A stretch of DNA of 64,000 bases from Aradus depressus (Eukaryota; Arthropoda; Insecta; Hemiptera; Aradidae), in assembly GCA_963662175.1 (NCBI GenBank), contig OY759217.1, positions 51,498,108 through 51,562,107 on the forward strand. Direction: 5' to 3'. The position numbers and the translations under genes were made by a program. The notes under the pieces were generated by a model. That model had not been told where the DNA came from, ran no database searches, and saw nothing but the letters and a program-made list of their open reading frames with translations. Positions 24,928 through 38,894 of this stretch are shown here, in pieces; position 1 is the first letter of the stretch, and every line of letters starts with the position of its first letter.

Positions 24928-27900
24928 TTAGCAGTTATACCCGGCGTTGCCCGGGGAACTTTGATTTTTCTCCCAATATCTTCTATAACGCTATTAAGTT
25001 CCTCGACAGTACATTCATGATGTTATAATTTTCAATTATTCATACGGAATAAGGCTTATAGTCCTTCAGCTGTTGTAACGCTAGTAAGTTTTTAGGACCC
25101 CTGGGCACCACAGCTAGTATGCGCCTTTCAACGGCGGAAGCCACACCTAGTGAATACTTAGCATCGCTGGACGTCCTAGTCAGTGCGTACTTAAGAACGT
25201 TTGTGACCACAGCTAGTATGTGGCTTGCAACGCTGAGCACCACAGCTAGTACGTAGTAGGGAATGCTGGGCATCATAGCTAGTATGTGCCTTGCGACGGC
25301 GGACCCAACAGCTAGTACGTAGTTAGGAACGCTGGTCACCACAGCTAGTATGTGCCTCGCAACAGCGGACCCCACAGCTAGTACGAAGTTAGGAACGGTG
25401 GGCACCACAGCTATTAAGTGCCTTGCAACAGCGGACCCCACAGCTAGTATGTAGTTAAATACGCTGGGCATTACAGTTAGTAAGTGCTTTGCAACAGCGA
25501 ACTTCACAGCTAGTACATAGTTAGGAACGCTGGGCACTACAGCTAGTAAATGCCTTGCAACAACGGACCCCACAGCTAGTACGAAGTTAGGAACGCTGGG
25601 CACTACAGTTAGTAAATGCCTTGCAACAACGGACCCCACAGCTAGTACGATATTAGGAACCCTGGGCATCACAGCTAGTATGCTTTTGCAACGACGGACC
25701 CCACAGCTAGTACGTAATTAGGAACGCTGGGCCCTACAGGTAGTAGGTGCCTTGCAACTGCGAACCCCACAGATAGTATGTAGTTAGAACCACAGGGCAT
25801 CACAGCTAGTATGAGTTTTGCAACGGCGGACCCCACAGCTAGTACCTACGAGTGAAATACGCTGGGCCACACTGCTAGCGCCTTGCAACAGCAGACCCCA
25901 CAGCTAGTACGTAATTAGAAACGCTGGGCATTACAGCTAGTAAATGTCTTATAGGTGCCTTGCAACAGCGAACCCCACAGCCAGTACATAGTTAGGAACG
26001 CTGGGGCTGAGCACTACAGCTAGTAAGTACCTTGCAACAGCGGACCCCACAGCTAGTACGATATTAGGAACGCTGGACATCACAGCTAGTAAATGTCTTG
26101 CAACAGTGAACCCCACAGCGAATACATAGTTACTACTACTACATGTGAAATTCATGACAATTCGATTCATGACAATACGACCAACCGTTTGTGAGCTAAC
26201 TCTATATGTATATTTAGCCCCCCCCACAACCCTCCTTCCAGTTCAAAATTTTGGGCCGTCACACACCTAATATTTCTATTTGACCTTTAGGAATACTCCA
26301 TGTGAAATTTCGTGACAATCCGACCAACCGTTAAAGAGTTAGCTCTATATTTATACTTAGGCCCCCCCACAACCCCCCCTCCCGTTCAAAACTTTGGGAC
26401 GCCACACACCTTTTTTTCCTATTTGGCTTTTAAAAATACTACATGTGAAATTTCATGACGATTCGCCCATTAGTTAATGAGTTAGCTCTATATTTATACT
26501 TAGGCCCCCCCCACTACCCCCCTCCCGTAAAAAATTTTGAGCCGTCACACCGCCTATTTTTTTTATTTGATCTTCAGGAATACTACATGTGAAACTTCGT
26601 GACAATCCGACCAACTGTTAAAGAGTTAGCTCTATATTTATACTTAGGCCCCCCCACAACCCCCCCTCCCGTTCAAAACTTTGGGACGCCACACACCTTA
26701 TTTTTCTATTTGGCCTTCAGGAATACTCCATGTGAAATTTCGTGACAATCCGACCAATCGTTAAAGAATTAGCTCTATATTTATATTTAGGCCCCCCCAC
26801 AACCCCCCCTCCCGTTCAAAACTTTGGGGCACCACACACCTTTTTTTCCTATTTGGCTTTTAAAAATACTACGTGAAATTTCATGACGATTCGCCCATTA
26901 GTTAATGAGTTAGCTCTATATTTATACTTAGGCCCCCGCACAACCCCCCCTCCCGTTCAAAACTTTGGGACGCCACACACCTTATTTTTCTATTTGGCCT
27001 TCAGGAATACTCCATGTGAAATTTCGTGACAATCCGACCAACCGTTAAAGAATTAGCTCTATATTTATACCTAGGCCCCCCCACAACCCCCCCTCCCGTT
27101 CAAAAGTTTGGGACGCCACACACCTTTTTTTCCTATTTGGCTTTTATAATAACTACATGTGAAATTTCATGACGATTCGCCCATTAGTTAATGAGTTAGC
27201 ACTATTTATATACTTAGGCCCCCCTTACAACCCCCCCTCCCGATCAAAATTTTGGGACGCCACATAGCCTATTATTCAATCGGGCTCAAAAGAATGCTAC
27301 AAGGGCAGTTTCATAAAAATCCGTCCAGCGGTTTGGGCGTGATGCTGGAACAAACATACATACAAACAAACAAACAAACCCCGTTTCAGCTTTATTAATA
27401 TAAATAGTTAGTACACCCCCCACAACCCCCCCTCCCGTTCAAAACTTCGGGACGCCACACACCTTTTTTTCCTATTTGGCTTTTAAAAATACTACATGTG
27501 AAATTTCATGACGATTCGCCCATTAGTTAATGAGTTAGCTCTATATTTATACTTAGGCCCCCCCACTACCCTCCCCCCTCCCGTAAAAAATTTGAGCCGT
27601 CACACCGCCTATTTTTCTATTTGGTCTTCAGGAATACTCCATGTGAAATTTCGTGACAATCCGACCAACCGTTAAAGAGTTAGCTCTATATTTATACTTA
27701 GGCCCCCCCACAACCCCCCCTCCCGTTCAAAACTTTGGGACGCCACACACCTTTTTTTCCTATTTGGCTTTTAAAAATACTACTTGTGAAATTTCATGAC
27801 GATTCGCCCATTAGTTAATGAGTTAGCTCTATATTTATACTTAGGCCCCCCCACTACCCCCCTCCCGTAAAAAATTTTGAGCCGTCACACCGCCTATTTT

Positions 27901-28349
27901 TTTTATTTGGTCTTCAGGAATACTACATGTGAAACTTCGTGACAATCCGACCAACTGTTAAAGAGTTAGCTCTATATTTATACTTAGGCCCCCCCACAAC
28001 CCCCCCTCTCGTTCAAAACTTTGGGACGCCACACACCTTTTTTTCCTATTTGGCTTTTAAAAATACTACATGTGAAATTTCATGACGATTCGCCCATTAG
28101 TTAATGAGTTAGCACTATTTATTTACTTAGGCCCCCCTTACAACCCCCCCTCCCGATCAAAATTTTGGGACGCCACATAGCCTATTATTCAATCGGGCTC
28201 AAAAGAATGCTACATGGGAAGTTTCATAAAAATCCGTCCAGCGGTTTGGGCGTGATGCTGGAACAAACATACATACATACATACATACATACATACAAAC
28301 AAACATACAAACAAACAAACAAACCCCGTTTCAGCTTTATTAATATAGA
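24928..28349 (-). mobile_element. Non-autonomous Helitron with an extra 5' end inside
   Basis: 3' side: TTAGCAGTTATACCCGGCG at 24928, where the usual CTAG has changed. 5' side: complement of 28348-28349 gives TC, preceded by A. Module B is 25050-26130 and module C 26130-28300. A second, mutated 5' terminus (TC changed to TT) lies at 27391-27404, followed by a few bases and then more module C. The element is therefore a partial Helitron joined to another. Confidence 0.75.
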
Positions 28350-28522
28350 TTATATCACAATGTACACAAGTTTTAATTTGTGTTCATATCTATACATACA
28401 TCTTTTTTTTTTGGCATTTTTCTTCCATAGTGGATCGGTGTCACCATATTTAAAGTCAGTCTGAACGTTGTGCTGACGTTGGCATAATCCGAAACCAGCA
28501 CACTCTATGGCTCTATCAGTTA
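28350..28522 (-). repeat. Spacer S, copy 2
   Basis: Nearly identical to the spacer at 22978, in the same position relative to the Helitron 5' end and the satellite. Confidence 0.75.
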
Positions 28523-29858
28523 ACAAATATTAAATCTATAAACCGTTGAAAAGCAAGAAATTTGAAGAATGGAGTCTACCGAGCTCAGGATCGCCACTTA
28601 GAAATCTAGCTGAGGCACTTAGGTCAGATGTTTTAATCGGGAAGTTAAAAATAACTTTGAGCACTTCGTCCTTCGGATGGGACATTAAGCGATGATCCAG
28701 GGCTTTTTCGAATGTGAGGTACTCGATAATGAGACGTATGTTATGTAAATAAACCTGGGTAGGTGAAATTTCACTTAGGTTGAAAATAGCCTTGAGCACG
28801 TCGTCCTTCGGATGGGACTTTCCGGATAAATCTGAATCTCTCTTATCAGTTTTAACAATTATTAAGCCTATAAACCGTTAAATAGCGCAAATTTTTTGAA
28901 AAACATTTTTATTTTGATTTTTGTGTAGGATTCAGATAATCCGGTCGTTCTCTATCAGATTTAACAAATATTAAATCTATAAACCGTTAAAAAGCGAGAA
29001 ATTTCGAGAATGGAGTCTACCGAGCTCAGGATCGCCACTTAGAAATCTAGTTGAGGCACTTAGGTCAGATGTTTTAATCGGGAAGCTAAAAATAACTTTG
29101 AGCACGTCGTCCTTCGGATGGGACATTAAGCAATGATCCAGGGCTTTTTCGAATGTGAGGTACTCGATAATGAGACGTATGTTATGTAAATAAACCTGGG
29201 TAGGTCAATTTCTACTTAGGATGAAAGCCTTGAGCACGTCGTCCTTCGGATGGGACTTTCCGGATAAATCTGAATCTGTCGTATCAGTTTTAACAATTAT
29301 TAAGCCTATAAACCGTTAAATAGCGCAAATTTTTTGAAAAACATTTTTATTTTTATTTTTGTGTAGGATTCAGATAATCCGGTCGTTCTCTATCAGTTTT
29401 AACAAATATTAAATCTATAAACCGTTAAAAAGCGAGAAATTTCAAGAATGGAGTCTACCGAGCTCAGGATCGCCACTTAGAAATCTAGCTGAGGCACTTA
29501 GGTCAGATGTTTCAATCGGGAAGTTAAAAAACACTTTGAGCACGTCGTCCTTCGGATGGGATTTTAAGCGATGATCCAGGGCTTTTTCGAATGTGAGGTA
29601 CTCGATAATGAGACGTATGTTATGTAAATAAACCTGGTTAGGTGAAATTTCACTTAGGTTAAAAATAGCCTTGAGCACGTCGTCCGTCGGATGGTACTTT
29701 TCGGATATATCTGATTCTGTCGTATCAGTTTTAACAATTATTAAGCCTATAAACAGTTAAATAGCGTGAATTTTTTGAAAAACATTTTTATTTTGATTTC
29801 TGTGTAGGATTCAGATAATCCGGTCGTTCTCTATCAGTTTTAACAAATATTAAATCTA
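28523..29858 (-). repeat. Satellite A, three monomers
   Basis: Monomers of about 441 bp. The middle one carries a short deletion (GGTCAATTTCTACTTAGG variant near 29212) that closes the usual ORF. Confidence 0.85.
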
Positions 29859-32800
29859 TAGCAGTTATACCCGGCGTTACCGGGGAACTTTGATTTTTCT
29901 CCCAATATCTTCTATAACGCTATTCAGTTCCTCGACAGTACATTCATGAGTTATAATTTTCAATTATTCATACGGAATAAGGCTTATAATCCTTCAGCTG
30001 TTGTAACGCTAGTAAGTTTTTAGGACCCCTGGGCACCACAGCTAGTATGCGCCTTTCAACGGCGGAAGCCACACCTAGTGAATACTTAGCATCGCTGGAC
30101 GTCCTAGTCAGTGCGTATTTAAGAACGTTTGTGACCACAGCTAGTATGAGGCTTGCAACGCTGAGCACCACAGCTAGTACGTAGTTGGGAATGCTGGGCA
30201 TCATAGCTAGTATGTGCCTTGCGACGGCGGACCCAACAGCTAGTACGTAGTTAGGAACGCTGGTCACCACAGCTAGTATGTGCCTCGCAACAGCGGACCC
30301 CACAGCTAGTACGAAGTTAGGAACGCTGGGCATCACAGCTATTAAGTGCCTTGCAACAGCGGACCCCACAACTAGTATGTAGTTAAATACGCTGGGCATT
30401 ACAGTTAGTAAGTGCTTTGCAACAGCGAACTTCACAGCTAGTACATAGTTAGGAACGCTGGGCACTACAGCTAGTAAATGCCTTGCAACAACGGACCCCA
30501 CAGCTAGTACGAAGTTAGGAACGCTGGGCACTACAGCTAGTAAATGCCTTGCAACAACGGACCCCACAGCTAGTACGATATTAGGAACCCTGGGTATCAC
30601 AGCTAGTATGCTTTTGCAACGACGGACCCCACAGCTAGTACGTAATTAGGAACGCTGGGCCCTACAGGTAGTAGGTGCCTTGCAACTGCGAACCCCACAG
30701 ATAGTATGTAGTTAGAACCACAGGGCATCACAGCTAGTATGAGTTTTGCAACGGCGGACCCCACAGCTAGTACCTACGAGTGAAATACGCTGGGCCACAC
30801 TGCTAGCGCCTTGCAACAGCAGACCCCACAGCTAGTACGTAATTAGAAACGCTGGGCATTACAGCTAGTAAATGTCTTATAGGTGCCTTGCAACAGCGAA
30901 CCCCACAGCCAGTACATAGTTAGGAACGCTGGGGCTGAGCACTACAGCTAGTAAGTGCCTTGCAACAGCGGACCCCACAGCTAGTACGATATTAGGAACG
31001 CTGGACATCACAGCTAGTAAATGTCTTGCAACAGTGAACCCCACAGCGAATACATAGTTACTACTACTACATGTGAAATTCATGACAATCCGATTCATGA
31101 CAATACGACCAACCGTTAATGAGCTAACTCTATATGTATATTTAGCCCCCCCCACAACCCTCCTTCCTGTTCAAAATTTTGGGCCGTCACACACCTAATA
31201 TTTCTATTTGACCTTTAGGAATACTACATGTGAAATTTCATGACAATTCGACCATTAGTTATTGAGTTAGCTCTATATTTATACTTAGGCCCCCCACAAC
31301 CCCCCCTCCCGATCAAAACTTTGGGACGCCACACACCTTATTTATTTTTTTGGCCTTCAGGAATACTCCATGTGAAATATCGTGACAATCCGACCAACCG
31401 TTAAAGTGTTAGCTCTATATTTATACTTAGGCCATCCCACAACCCCCCCTCCCGATCAAAACTTTGGAACGCCATGCACCTTATTTTTCTTTTTGGCCTT
31501 CAGGAATACTCCATGTGAAATTTCGTGACAATCCGACCAACCGTTAAAGAGTTAGCTCTATATTTATACTTAGGCCCCCCCACAACCCCCCCTCCCGATC
31601 AAAACTTTGGAACGCCACACACCTTATTTTTCTTTTTGGCCTTCAGGAATAATCCATGTGAAATTTCATGACAATTCGACCATTAGTTATTGAGTTAGCT
31701 CTATATTTATACTTAGGCCCCCCACAACCCCCCCTCCCGATCAAAACTTTGGGACGCCACACACCTTATTTATCTTTTTGGCCTTCAGGAATACTCCATG
31801 TGAAATTTCGTGACAATCCGACCAACCGTTAAAGAGTTAGCTCTATATTTATACTTAGGCCCCCCCACAACCCCCCCTCCCGATCAAAACTTTGGAACGC
31901 CACACACCTTATTTTTCTTTTTGGCCTTCAGGAATACTCCATGTGAAATTTCGTGACAATCCGACCAACCGTTAAAGAGTTAGCTCTATATTTATACTTA
32001 GGCCCCCCACAACCCCCCCTCCCGTTCAAAACTTTGGGACGCCACACACCTTTTTTTCCTATTTGGCTTTTAAAAATACTACATGTGAAATTTCAAGGCG
32101 ATTCGCCCATTAGTTAATGAGTTAGCTCTATATTTATACTTAGGCCCCCCAACTACCCCCCCCTCCCGTAAAAAATTTTGAGCCTTCACACCGCCTATTT
32201 TTCTATTTGGTCTTCAGGAATACTCCATGTGAAATTTCGTGACAATCCGACCAACCGTTAAAGAGTTAGCTCTATATTTATACTTAGGCCCCCCCACAAC
32301 CCCCCCTCCCGTTCAAAACTTTGGGACGCCACACACCTTTTTTTCCTATTTGTCTTTTGAAAATACTACATGTGAAATTTCATGATAATTCGCCCAATAT
32401 TTAATGAGTTAGCTCTATATTTATACTTAGGCCCCTCTCAACCCCCCCCCCCCCCCCCCCCTCCCGTTCAAAACTTTGGGACGCCACACACATTTTTTTC
32501 CTATTTGGCTTTGAAAAATACTACATGTGAAATTTCATGACAATTCGCCCAATATTTAATGAGTTAGCTCTATATTTTTACTTAGGCCCCCCTACACCCC
32601 CTCCCGTTCAAAACTTTGGGACGCCACACACATTTTTCTCCTATTTGGCTTTTAAAAATACTACATGTGAAATTTCATGACAATTCGACCATTAGTTAAT
32701 GAGTTAGCACTATTTATATACTTAGGCCCCCCTTACAACCCCCCCTCCCGTTCAAAATTTTGGGACGCCACATAGCCTATTATTCAATCGGGCTCAAAAG

Positions 32801-32916
32801 AATGATACATGTGAAGTTTCATGAAGATCCGTCCAGCGGTTCGGGCGTGATGCTGGAACAAACATACATACAAACATACAAACAAACAAACCCCGTTTCA
32901 GCTTTATTAATATAGA
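29859..32916 (-). mobile_element. Non-autonomous Helitron, 3.06 kb
   Basis: 5' end: complement of 32915-32916 (TC), then TATATTAATAAAGCTG, preceded by A at 32917 on the complement. 3' end near 29859: ATAGCAGTTATACCCGGCG, hairpin slightly eroded. Module B 29980-31060 is almost the same as that at 25050-26130. Module C 31060-32840 has about 13 units and includes a long C run (about 32438-32462). Confidence 0.8.
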
Positions 32917-33090
32917 TTATATCACAATGTACACAAGTTTTAATTTGTGTTCATATCTATACATACATCTTTTTTTTTTGGCATTTTTCTTCCATAGTGG
33001 ATCGGTGTCACCATATTTAAAGTCAGTCTGAACGTTGTGCTGACGTTGGCATAATCCGAAACCAGCACACTCTATGGCTCTGTCAGTTAA
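32917..33090 (-). repeat. Spacer S, copy 3
   Basis: Same spacer as at 22978 and 28350, again abutting a Helitron TC end. Confidence 0.75.
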
Positions 33091-33989
33091 CAAATATTAA
33101 ATCTATAAACCGTTGAAAAGCAAGAAATCTGAAGAATGGAGTCTACCGAGCTCAGGATCGCCACTTAGAAATCTAGCTGAGGCACTTAGGTCAGATGTTT
33201 TAATCGGGAAGTTAAAAATAACTTTGAGCACTTCGTCCTTCGGATGGGACATTAAGCGATGATCCAGGGCTTTTTCGAATGTGAGGTACTCGATAATGAG
33301 ACGTATGTTATGTAAATAAACCTGGGTAGGTCAATTTCCACTTAGGTTGAAAGCTTTGAGCACGTCGTCCTTCGGATGGGACTTTTCGGATAAATCTGAA
33401 TCTGTCGTATCAGTTTTAACAATTATTAAGCCTATAAACCGTTAAATAGCACAAATTTTTTGATAAACATTTTTATTTTGATATTCGTGCAGGATTCAGA
33501 TAATCCGGTCGTTCTCTATCAGTTCTAACAAATATTAAATCTATAAACCGTTAAAAAGCGAGAAATTTCAAGAATGGAGTCTACCGAGCTCAGGATCGCC
33601 ACTTAGAAATCTAGTTGAGGCACTTAGGTCAGATGTTTCAATCGGGAAGTTAAAAAACACTTTGAGTACGTCGTCCTTCGGATGGGACTTTAAGCGATGA
33701 TCCAGGGCTTTTTCGAATGTGAGGTACTCGATAATGAGACGTATGTTATGTAAATAAACCTGGGTAGGTGAAATATCACTTAGGTTGAAAATAGCCTTGA
33801 GCACGTCGTCCTTCGGATGGGACTTTCCGGATAAATCTGAATCTCTCGTATCAGTTTTAACAATTATTAAGCCTATAAACCGTTAAATAGCGCAAATTTT
33901 TTGAAAAACATTTTTATTTTGATTTTTGTGTAGGATTCAGATAATCCGGTCGTTCTCTATCAGTTTTAACAAATATTAAATCTATAAAC
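33091..33989 (-). repeat. Satellite A, interrupted by a LINE
   Basis: Two monomers. The array continues at 39299 after the LINE. AAATCTATAAAC at 33978-33989 is one copy of the LINE target-site duplication. Confidence 0.85.
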
Positions 33990-33990
33990 T

Positions 33991-35184
33991 CAATATAACT
34001 TTACACATCAAACAAAAAATTTCTTTGACCAATTAAAGAAAAATAGATTTAGAAATACAGACAATGGTCCATATTTCTTATTTGTAGAGAGCAATGAAGG
34101 TAATTTAGGAAATTTGCATCCGATGTCATTTGGAAGGAAATTATTCACCTTAGGTGAATCATTAACTAATGAAATCCTCAATATTATCAGTGTTGGAAAA
34201 AATAGAATTAAATTAGAATTTAAAACTGCAACAGCATGTAATTCGATGTTGGAGACCGATTTTTTCGAAAAAGTAAGTTTCCGCGCCTATATCCCTAATT
34301 TCTTGTTGTATAAAAGTGGAGTGATAAGAAATGTAGATCCGGATTTAAGTGAGTCAGAAATTTTAGAACAAATAAAATCACCCCTTAAAGTTATCAATGT
34401 TAGAAGGCTAACTAAACGAATTTCAAATGATAAAATAATTAAACTCAGAACTTGCATTCTTTCTTTTGACTCCCAATCTATCCCGGAATATGTCTCTATT
34501 TATGGAGCTAGATGCAGAGTAGATCCGTATATCCCTCCTCTTAGACAGTGCAAGCAGTGTTTACGTTTTGGTCACATTGAGATACAATGTAAGGGTAAGA
34601 AGCGATGTGAGATTTGCGGTGGGGAGCACGAGACGGATCCATGTCCTTCCACAGCCCCCAACCCTACCTGTCTTCACTGTGGAGGGCCCGTATATCTACA
34701 GAAAATTGAAAATAAACGAAAGTCAATACTTAATAATACTTCTTACTCCGAGGTTGCATCTTTTAATCAGTTTTCCTTATTGTCTGAGGAGCACTTCCCC
34801 CAGCTGGATTCTGTCCCGACAGGGGCTGGTCCCCTCAGGGTCGACCCTGCCCCGTTCAGAGCTAGGGCCAGACCCCGCACTACGTTCCGCGCCACCCTCC
34901 CTTATCAGAAGTCAATCCCAGTAGCCTCACCGATACAGCAATTAAAACCTCCTACGCCCGTCTCACGTCCCACTATAGATAGAAAGGTACCTCCAACAAA
35001 ACTTACTCTTCCTTTGAATATTCACAATCATATGAATCAAATTTCCCAACTCATAAATGAAATAAATACAAAAACATATTCAGAGAGTGACCATGCCTTG
35101 GTACGTTTAGGAGATCTATTGAACAAATTTTTACTTGATTATAAGGTACACAATAACACCGCTCCCCCTCCTATGGATACATAG
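33991..35184 (+). CDS. LINE ORF1 (Gag-like, CCHC zinc knuckles), N-terminus missing
   Basis: The frame is open from the insertion boundary, and the stretch before 34114 is also in frame (FFDQLKKNRFRNTDNGPYF). The true start is lost. Numbered from the TTG at 34114, CCHC knuckles lie at 146-159 and 165-177. A third begins with CLHC at 186-189 but then runs straight into YLQKIENKRK, so its His-Cys half appears deleted. A proline/arginine-rich region follows. ORF1 proteins of this type bind element RNA (family knowledge). Confidence 0.85.
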   Translation, partial: QYNFTHQTKNFFDQLKKNRFRNTDNGPYFLFVESNEGNLGNLHPMSFGRKLFTLGESLTNEILNIISVGKNRIKLEFKTATACNSMLETDFFEKVSFRAYIPNFLLYKSGVIRNVDPDLSESEILEQIKSPLKVINVRRLTKRISNDKIIKLRTCILSFDSQSIPEYVSIYGARCRVDPYIPPLRQCKQCLRFGHIEIQCKGKKRCEICGGEHETDPCPSTAPNPTCLHCGGPVYLQKIENKRKSILNNTSYSEVASFNQFSLLSEEHFPQLDSVPTGAGPLRVDPAPFRARARPRTTFRATLPYQKSIPVASPIQQLKPPTPVSRPTIDRKVPPTKLTLPLNIHNHMNQISQLINEINTKTYSESDHALVRLGDLLNKFLLDYKVHNNTAPPPMDT

Positions 35185-35213
35185 GGGAGGGTGTCCAATT
35201 TTTGTAACTTAGA

Positions 35214-38200
35214 ATGCAGTTTAAATTTTTACAATGGAACGCCCGTTCTGCTATCTCGAATAAGGGTTCTCTAGAATATTGCCTAGTTAGAGAAAACATA
35301 GATATTGCTCTTTTATCGGAAACATGGTTTAAACCCAATAGACCGGTTCACTTCCGGGGGTATAATGTGGTCCGTGAAGACCGAGAGGATGGAAGAGCAG
35401 GAGTGGCTATTTTAATTAGGTCCAATATAGCATTTAGCAGAATTAGTTTATTTGAAGGATTAGAGGGCTTGATGGCTGTGGGAGTGTCCTTGGAAGAGAA
35501 CTCAGGTAGGTCCGTCTCTATAGTGTCGCTGTACAATCACCCCAACAGTTCCGTTTCCCACCTTCAGTGGAACACCTTCATTGGGGCTATCCCCAGCTCC
35601 CAGGGTCTCGTCCTGGGGGGAGATTTTAACTGTCACCACCAAGCTTTCGGTTCCAGTTTTACAAATAGTAAAGGGGAAGCTTTAATGGAAGCTGTAGACG
35701 ATAACCAACTTGTATTTTTGAACGATGGCTCACCCACTTATGTAAACAATATTTACCAAACTCGTCTATCTGCCCTAGATCTGACCTTTGTTTCCCGGAA
35801 CATAGCCCATAGTTTTCAATGGGCGACTCTTCAGGATCCCATGGGCTCCAACCACTTGCCAATTATTTTTTCGTCTAAAATATTTAATTATCCCTGGGTC
35901 TCTCATAAAAATGAGTGGAACATTAAAAAAGCCGACTGGACTACATTTTCATCCTACATGAACAATCAAAATTGTAAAAACGTAAAATACAATGAATTTA
36001 TAAATCTCATTAACGAGGCATGCGAAAAAGCCATTCCGTCAAATTTTCCGTCTAACAGCAACTCGAGAAAACCTAAAGCATGGTGGAATTCGGAGTGTGA
36101 GAGACATATCCGGGATCGACACCTGGCTTACTTAACATACAAAAGGAATCCGTCGAAAGACAATTTTCTATACTATCAAAGGAAAGTATTAGAAACGAAA
36201 AGAATCATAAAAGATAGTAAAAAGAAAAATTGGTCAGAATTTTGTGAGTCCTTAAATCGAAATACGCCATTAACTGTTATTTGGAAAAAACTAAAATCAT
36301 TAAAAAATATTAATGGAAAAATCCCTACTTGCATCAAAACAGGAGACTGGACAAAAGAGTTCCTAGAAAACCTTACTCCTCCTTTTGTTATGAACACCTT
36401 CGATAGCCATGAGTCCGACCAAAGCGTCTTTTCACAACCCTTCACAGTAGCCGAAATGAAGTCCGCATTAAAAAATGTAAACAATTCTGCTCCTGGTATG
36501 GACAATATTCACTATTCTATGCTCTCTAACCTACCTCCCAAAGCTAAAATAGCATTACTTCACATTTTCAATGAGATGTGGAGCTCAGGCTGCTTCCCGG
36601 ACGATTGGAGGGAGCATCTTGTTATCCCCATCCTAAAACCTAACCAAGATCCATCCCAGGCCAAGTCCTACCGTCCCATCTCCCTCTCCTCTTGTGTTAA
36701 AAAAACCTTCCAATGAATGATTAAGTATCGTCTCGAATGGTGGGCAGAATATTATAATAAATTCCCAACCAGTCAATTTGGTTTTCGAAAGGGCAAATCA
36801 ATATATCATGCACATTCTGAACTGATAACCGATATCCACCTTGCATTTTCAACACAAAAATCCACTTTGGCTGTATTTTTAGACATCTCAGCTGCTTACG
36901 ATAGCGTAGATCTGTCTCTTTTGGGTAATAAAATGATTGAGATTGGCATCCCAGGGAAAGTGGCTAAAAGTATTATAAATCTAGCTTCAGATAGAAATAT
37001 TTATCTCAGAGTTGGTAACACTATGTGTGGTCCTAGGGTAGCTAACAGCGGGCTCCCTCAGGGTGATATACTTAGTCCCATTTTGTACGCCTTATACGTT
37101 TCTGGTATTGAATCTGTTTTACCCCCTGGTGTGAGAATTCTGCAATATGCTGACGACATTTGTCTTTATGTAATACATAAAAACGTTGAAAAGGCTTTAG
37201 AGTCGCTTAACACGGCAATGTCCAGTCTCAAGGCATGGTTCCTTCAGATCGGATTGTCGATATCCTCTAGTAAGTCCTTTTTGTGTCCGTTCTCTCGGCA
37301 GAGAAGGTTACCTTTGGGAGAAGTAGTCACTCTTGGTAATGATAACTATAGGGTAAATAAGGAAGCTAAATTCTTGGGTCTGTACTTAGATAAAACTTTA
37401 AGTTGGAAAGCGCACATTAACTATCTGTTGGGTCAGTTAGAATCCCGGATCAACATCTTGCGCTGTTTCAGCCATTTTAGGTGGGGCTCTGATCCAAATA
37501 TTGGCCTCCTCTTTTACAGATCCAACATAAGATCCATTATAGACTTCGGCTCATTATTTTATGGCGACGCAGCGAAAACCAATCTCCAGAAGGTACAATT
37601 AGTTCAGAATCGCTGTTTGCGGCAAATCCAGGGATATCTACGAAGCACCCCGATAGATGTTATTCATGCAGAAGCGAATGAACCGCCGCTAGAAGTTCGG
37701 CGAAAAATCTTAACCCAAAGGTTTTTGCTGCGACTCATTTCTGTAGAATCTCCAACAGTTAATAAAATATCCCAATTAGTAAAATTAGATCTAACAAGTA
37801 GCTTCTGGCAGAAAAAAAGGTCACCCAGTTTAGCATATAATTTCACAGCCATAACCAATTATTACACCCAAATTTATGTAAACACAAAATTACCGGTGTA
37901 CAACTCACAGTACTTCTTGCATAAACTTGCTATCTCTACAGCCTTTTTGCGAGACTATTCGTCAATCCCATCGCTATTTACCAACTCTGCTTTCTCCATG
38001 GATATCCAGCTATTATGGCCACAGTGGCATTATATTTTTACAGATGGCTCTGTAAAAGACAGTAAGGTAGGTTGTGCCTTCTTTGACCCACAATTAGATA
38101 GATCTGAGTTGTTTAAGTTGCCAGAGCTAACAACAATATATTCTGCCGAGTTAGTTGCCATTCTCGAGGCTTTAAAGTACTTAGAGAAGTTACCTTTCAA

Positions 38201-38894
38201 TAGAGTGGTTATCTTTTCCGACAGTCAAAGTTGTATTAGAAAACTTAGCAATATTAAAATTGGAGTTCACTTAAATAATTTCGAGTTGGACCTCCTATTG
38301 ACTTTAAACAACATACAAGAGTCAGGCAAAGTTGTAGTGTTCTGTTGGATTAAGGCTCATATAGGAATAAAATATAACGAAGTGGTTGATGGTTTTGCTA
38401 AACAAGCGTTATCAGAAGGGACCCCCTTACCAGTCCGGCTACCCAAAGAGGATCTTAGTGGACAAATTAAAAGGAACTGTCGGTCCATTTGGCAAGAGAT
38501 GTATACCAGTAGTGACAAAGGAAGTTGGTATAAGAGGATGAACCCGAGAGTGGGCTCAGAACCCTGGTACAGGGAGGCCTGTCTCCCCAAGTCTGTATGT
38601 ACTAATATCAATAGATTGAGGGTGAACCACGGGATCTGTGGGACGTATCTCTTTAGGATAGGCAAGGCAGACAGCCCACTGTGCCGGGTGTGTCGGGTGG
38701 AGGAGAACCTGGAGCACATTGTACTTACATGTACCAAATATCATACCCAGAGAGAACTTATGTTCACTGAACTGTATAAGCTAACCCAAGCCCCCTTTAA
38801 CTATCCCCAGCTTTTAATAACCCGCAACATTTTTATTTACCAATCCATTCACAGATTTATAATGCAAATTCAAAATCAGCCCCAGATTCCTTAG
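35214..38894 (+). pseudogene. LINE ORF2: APE endonuclease, RT, RNase H, one in-frame stop
   Basis: Begins at the ATG 30 bases after ORF1. Endonuclease motifs: LQWNARSA, LLSETWF, GGDFNCHH, SALDLTFV and GSNHLPI. It runs 500 codons to TGA at 36714-36716, just after KKTFQ, then continues in the same frame for 725 codons. Numbered from 36717: FLDISAAYDSVD (catalytic Asp near 57), LPQGDILSP (113-121), YADD (144-147), RNase H acidic residues D443, E478, D502 and D558, and a C-terminal CxxC...H...C zinc motif at 656-672. The stop falls in the usual YRPISL..C..K.FE.M block, so a single nonsense change explains it. All other catalytic motifs are present. Confidence 0.9.
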
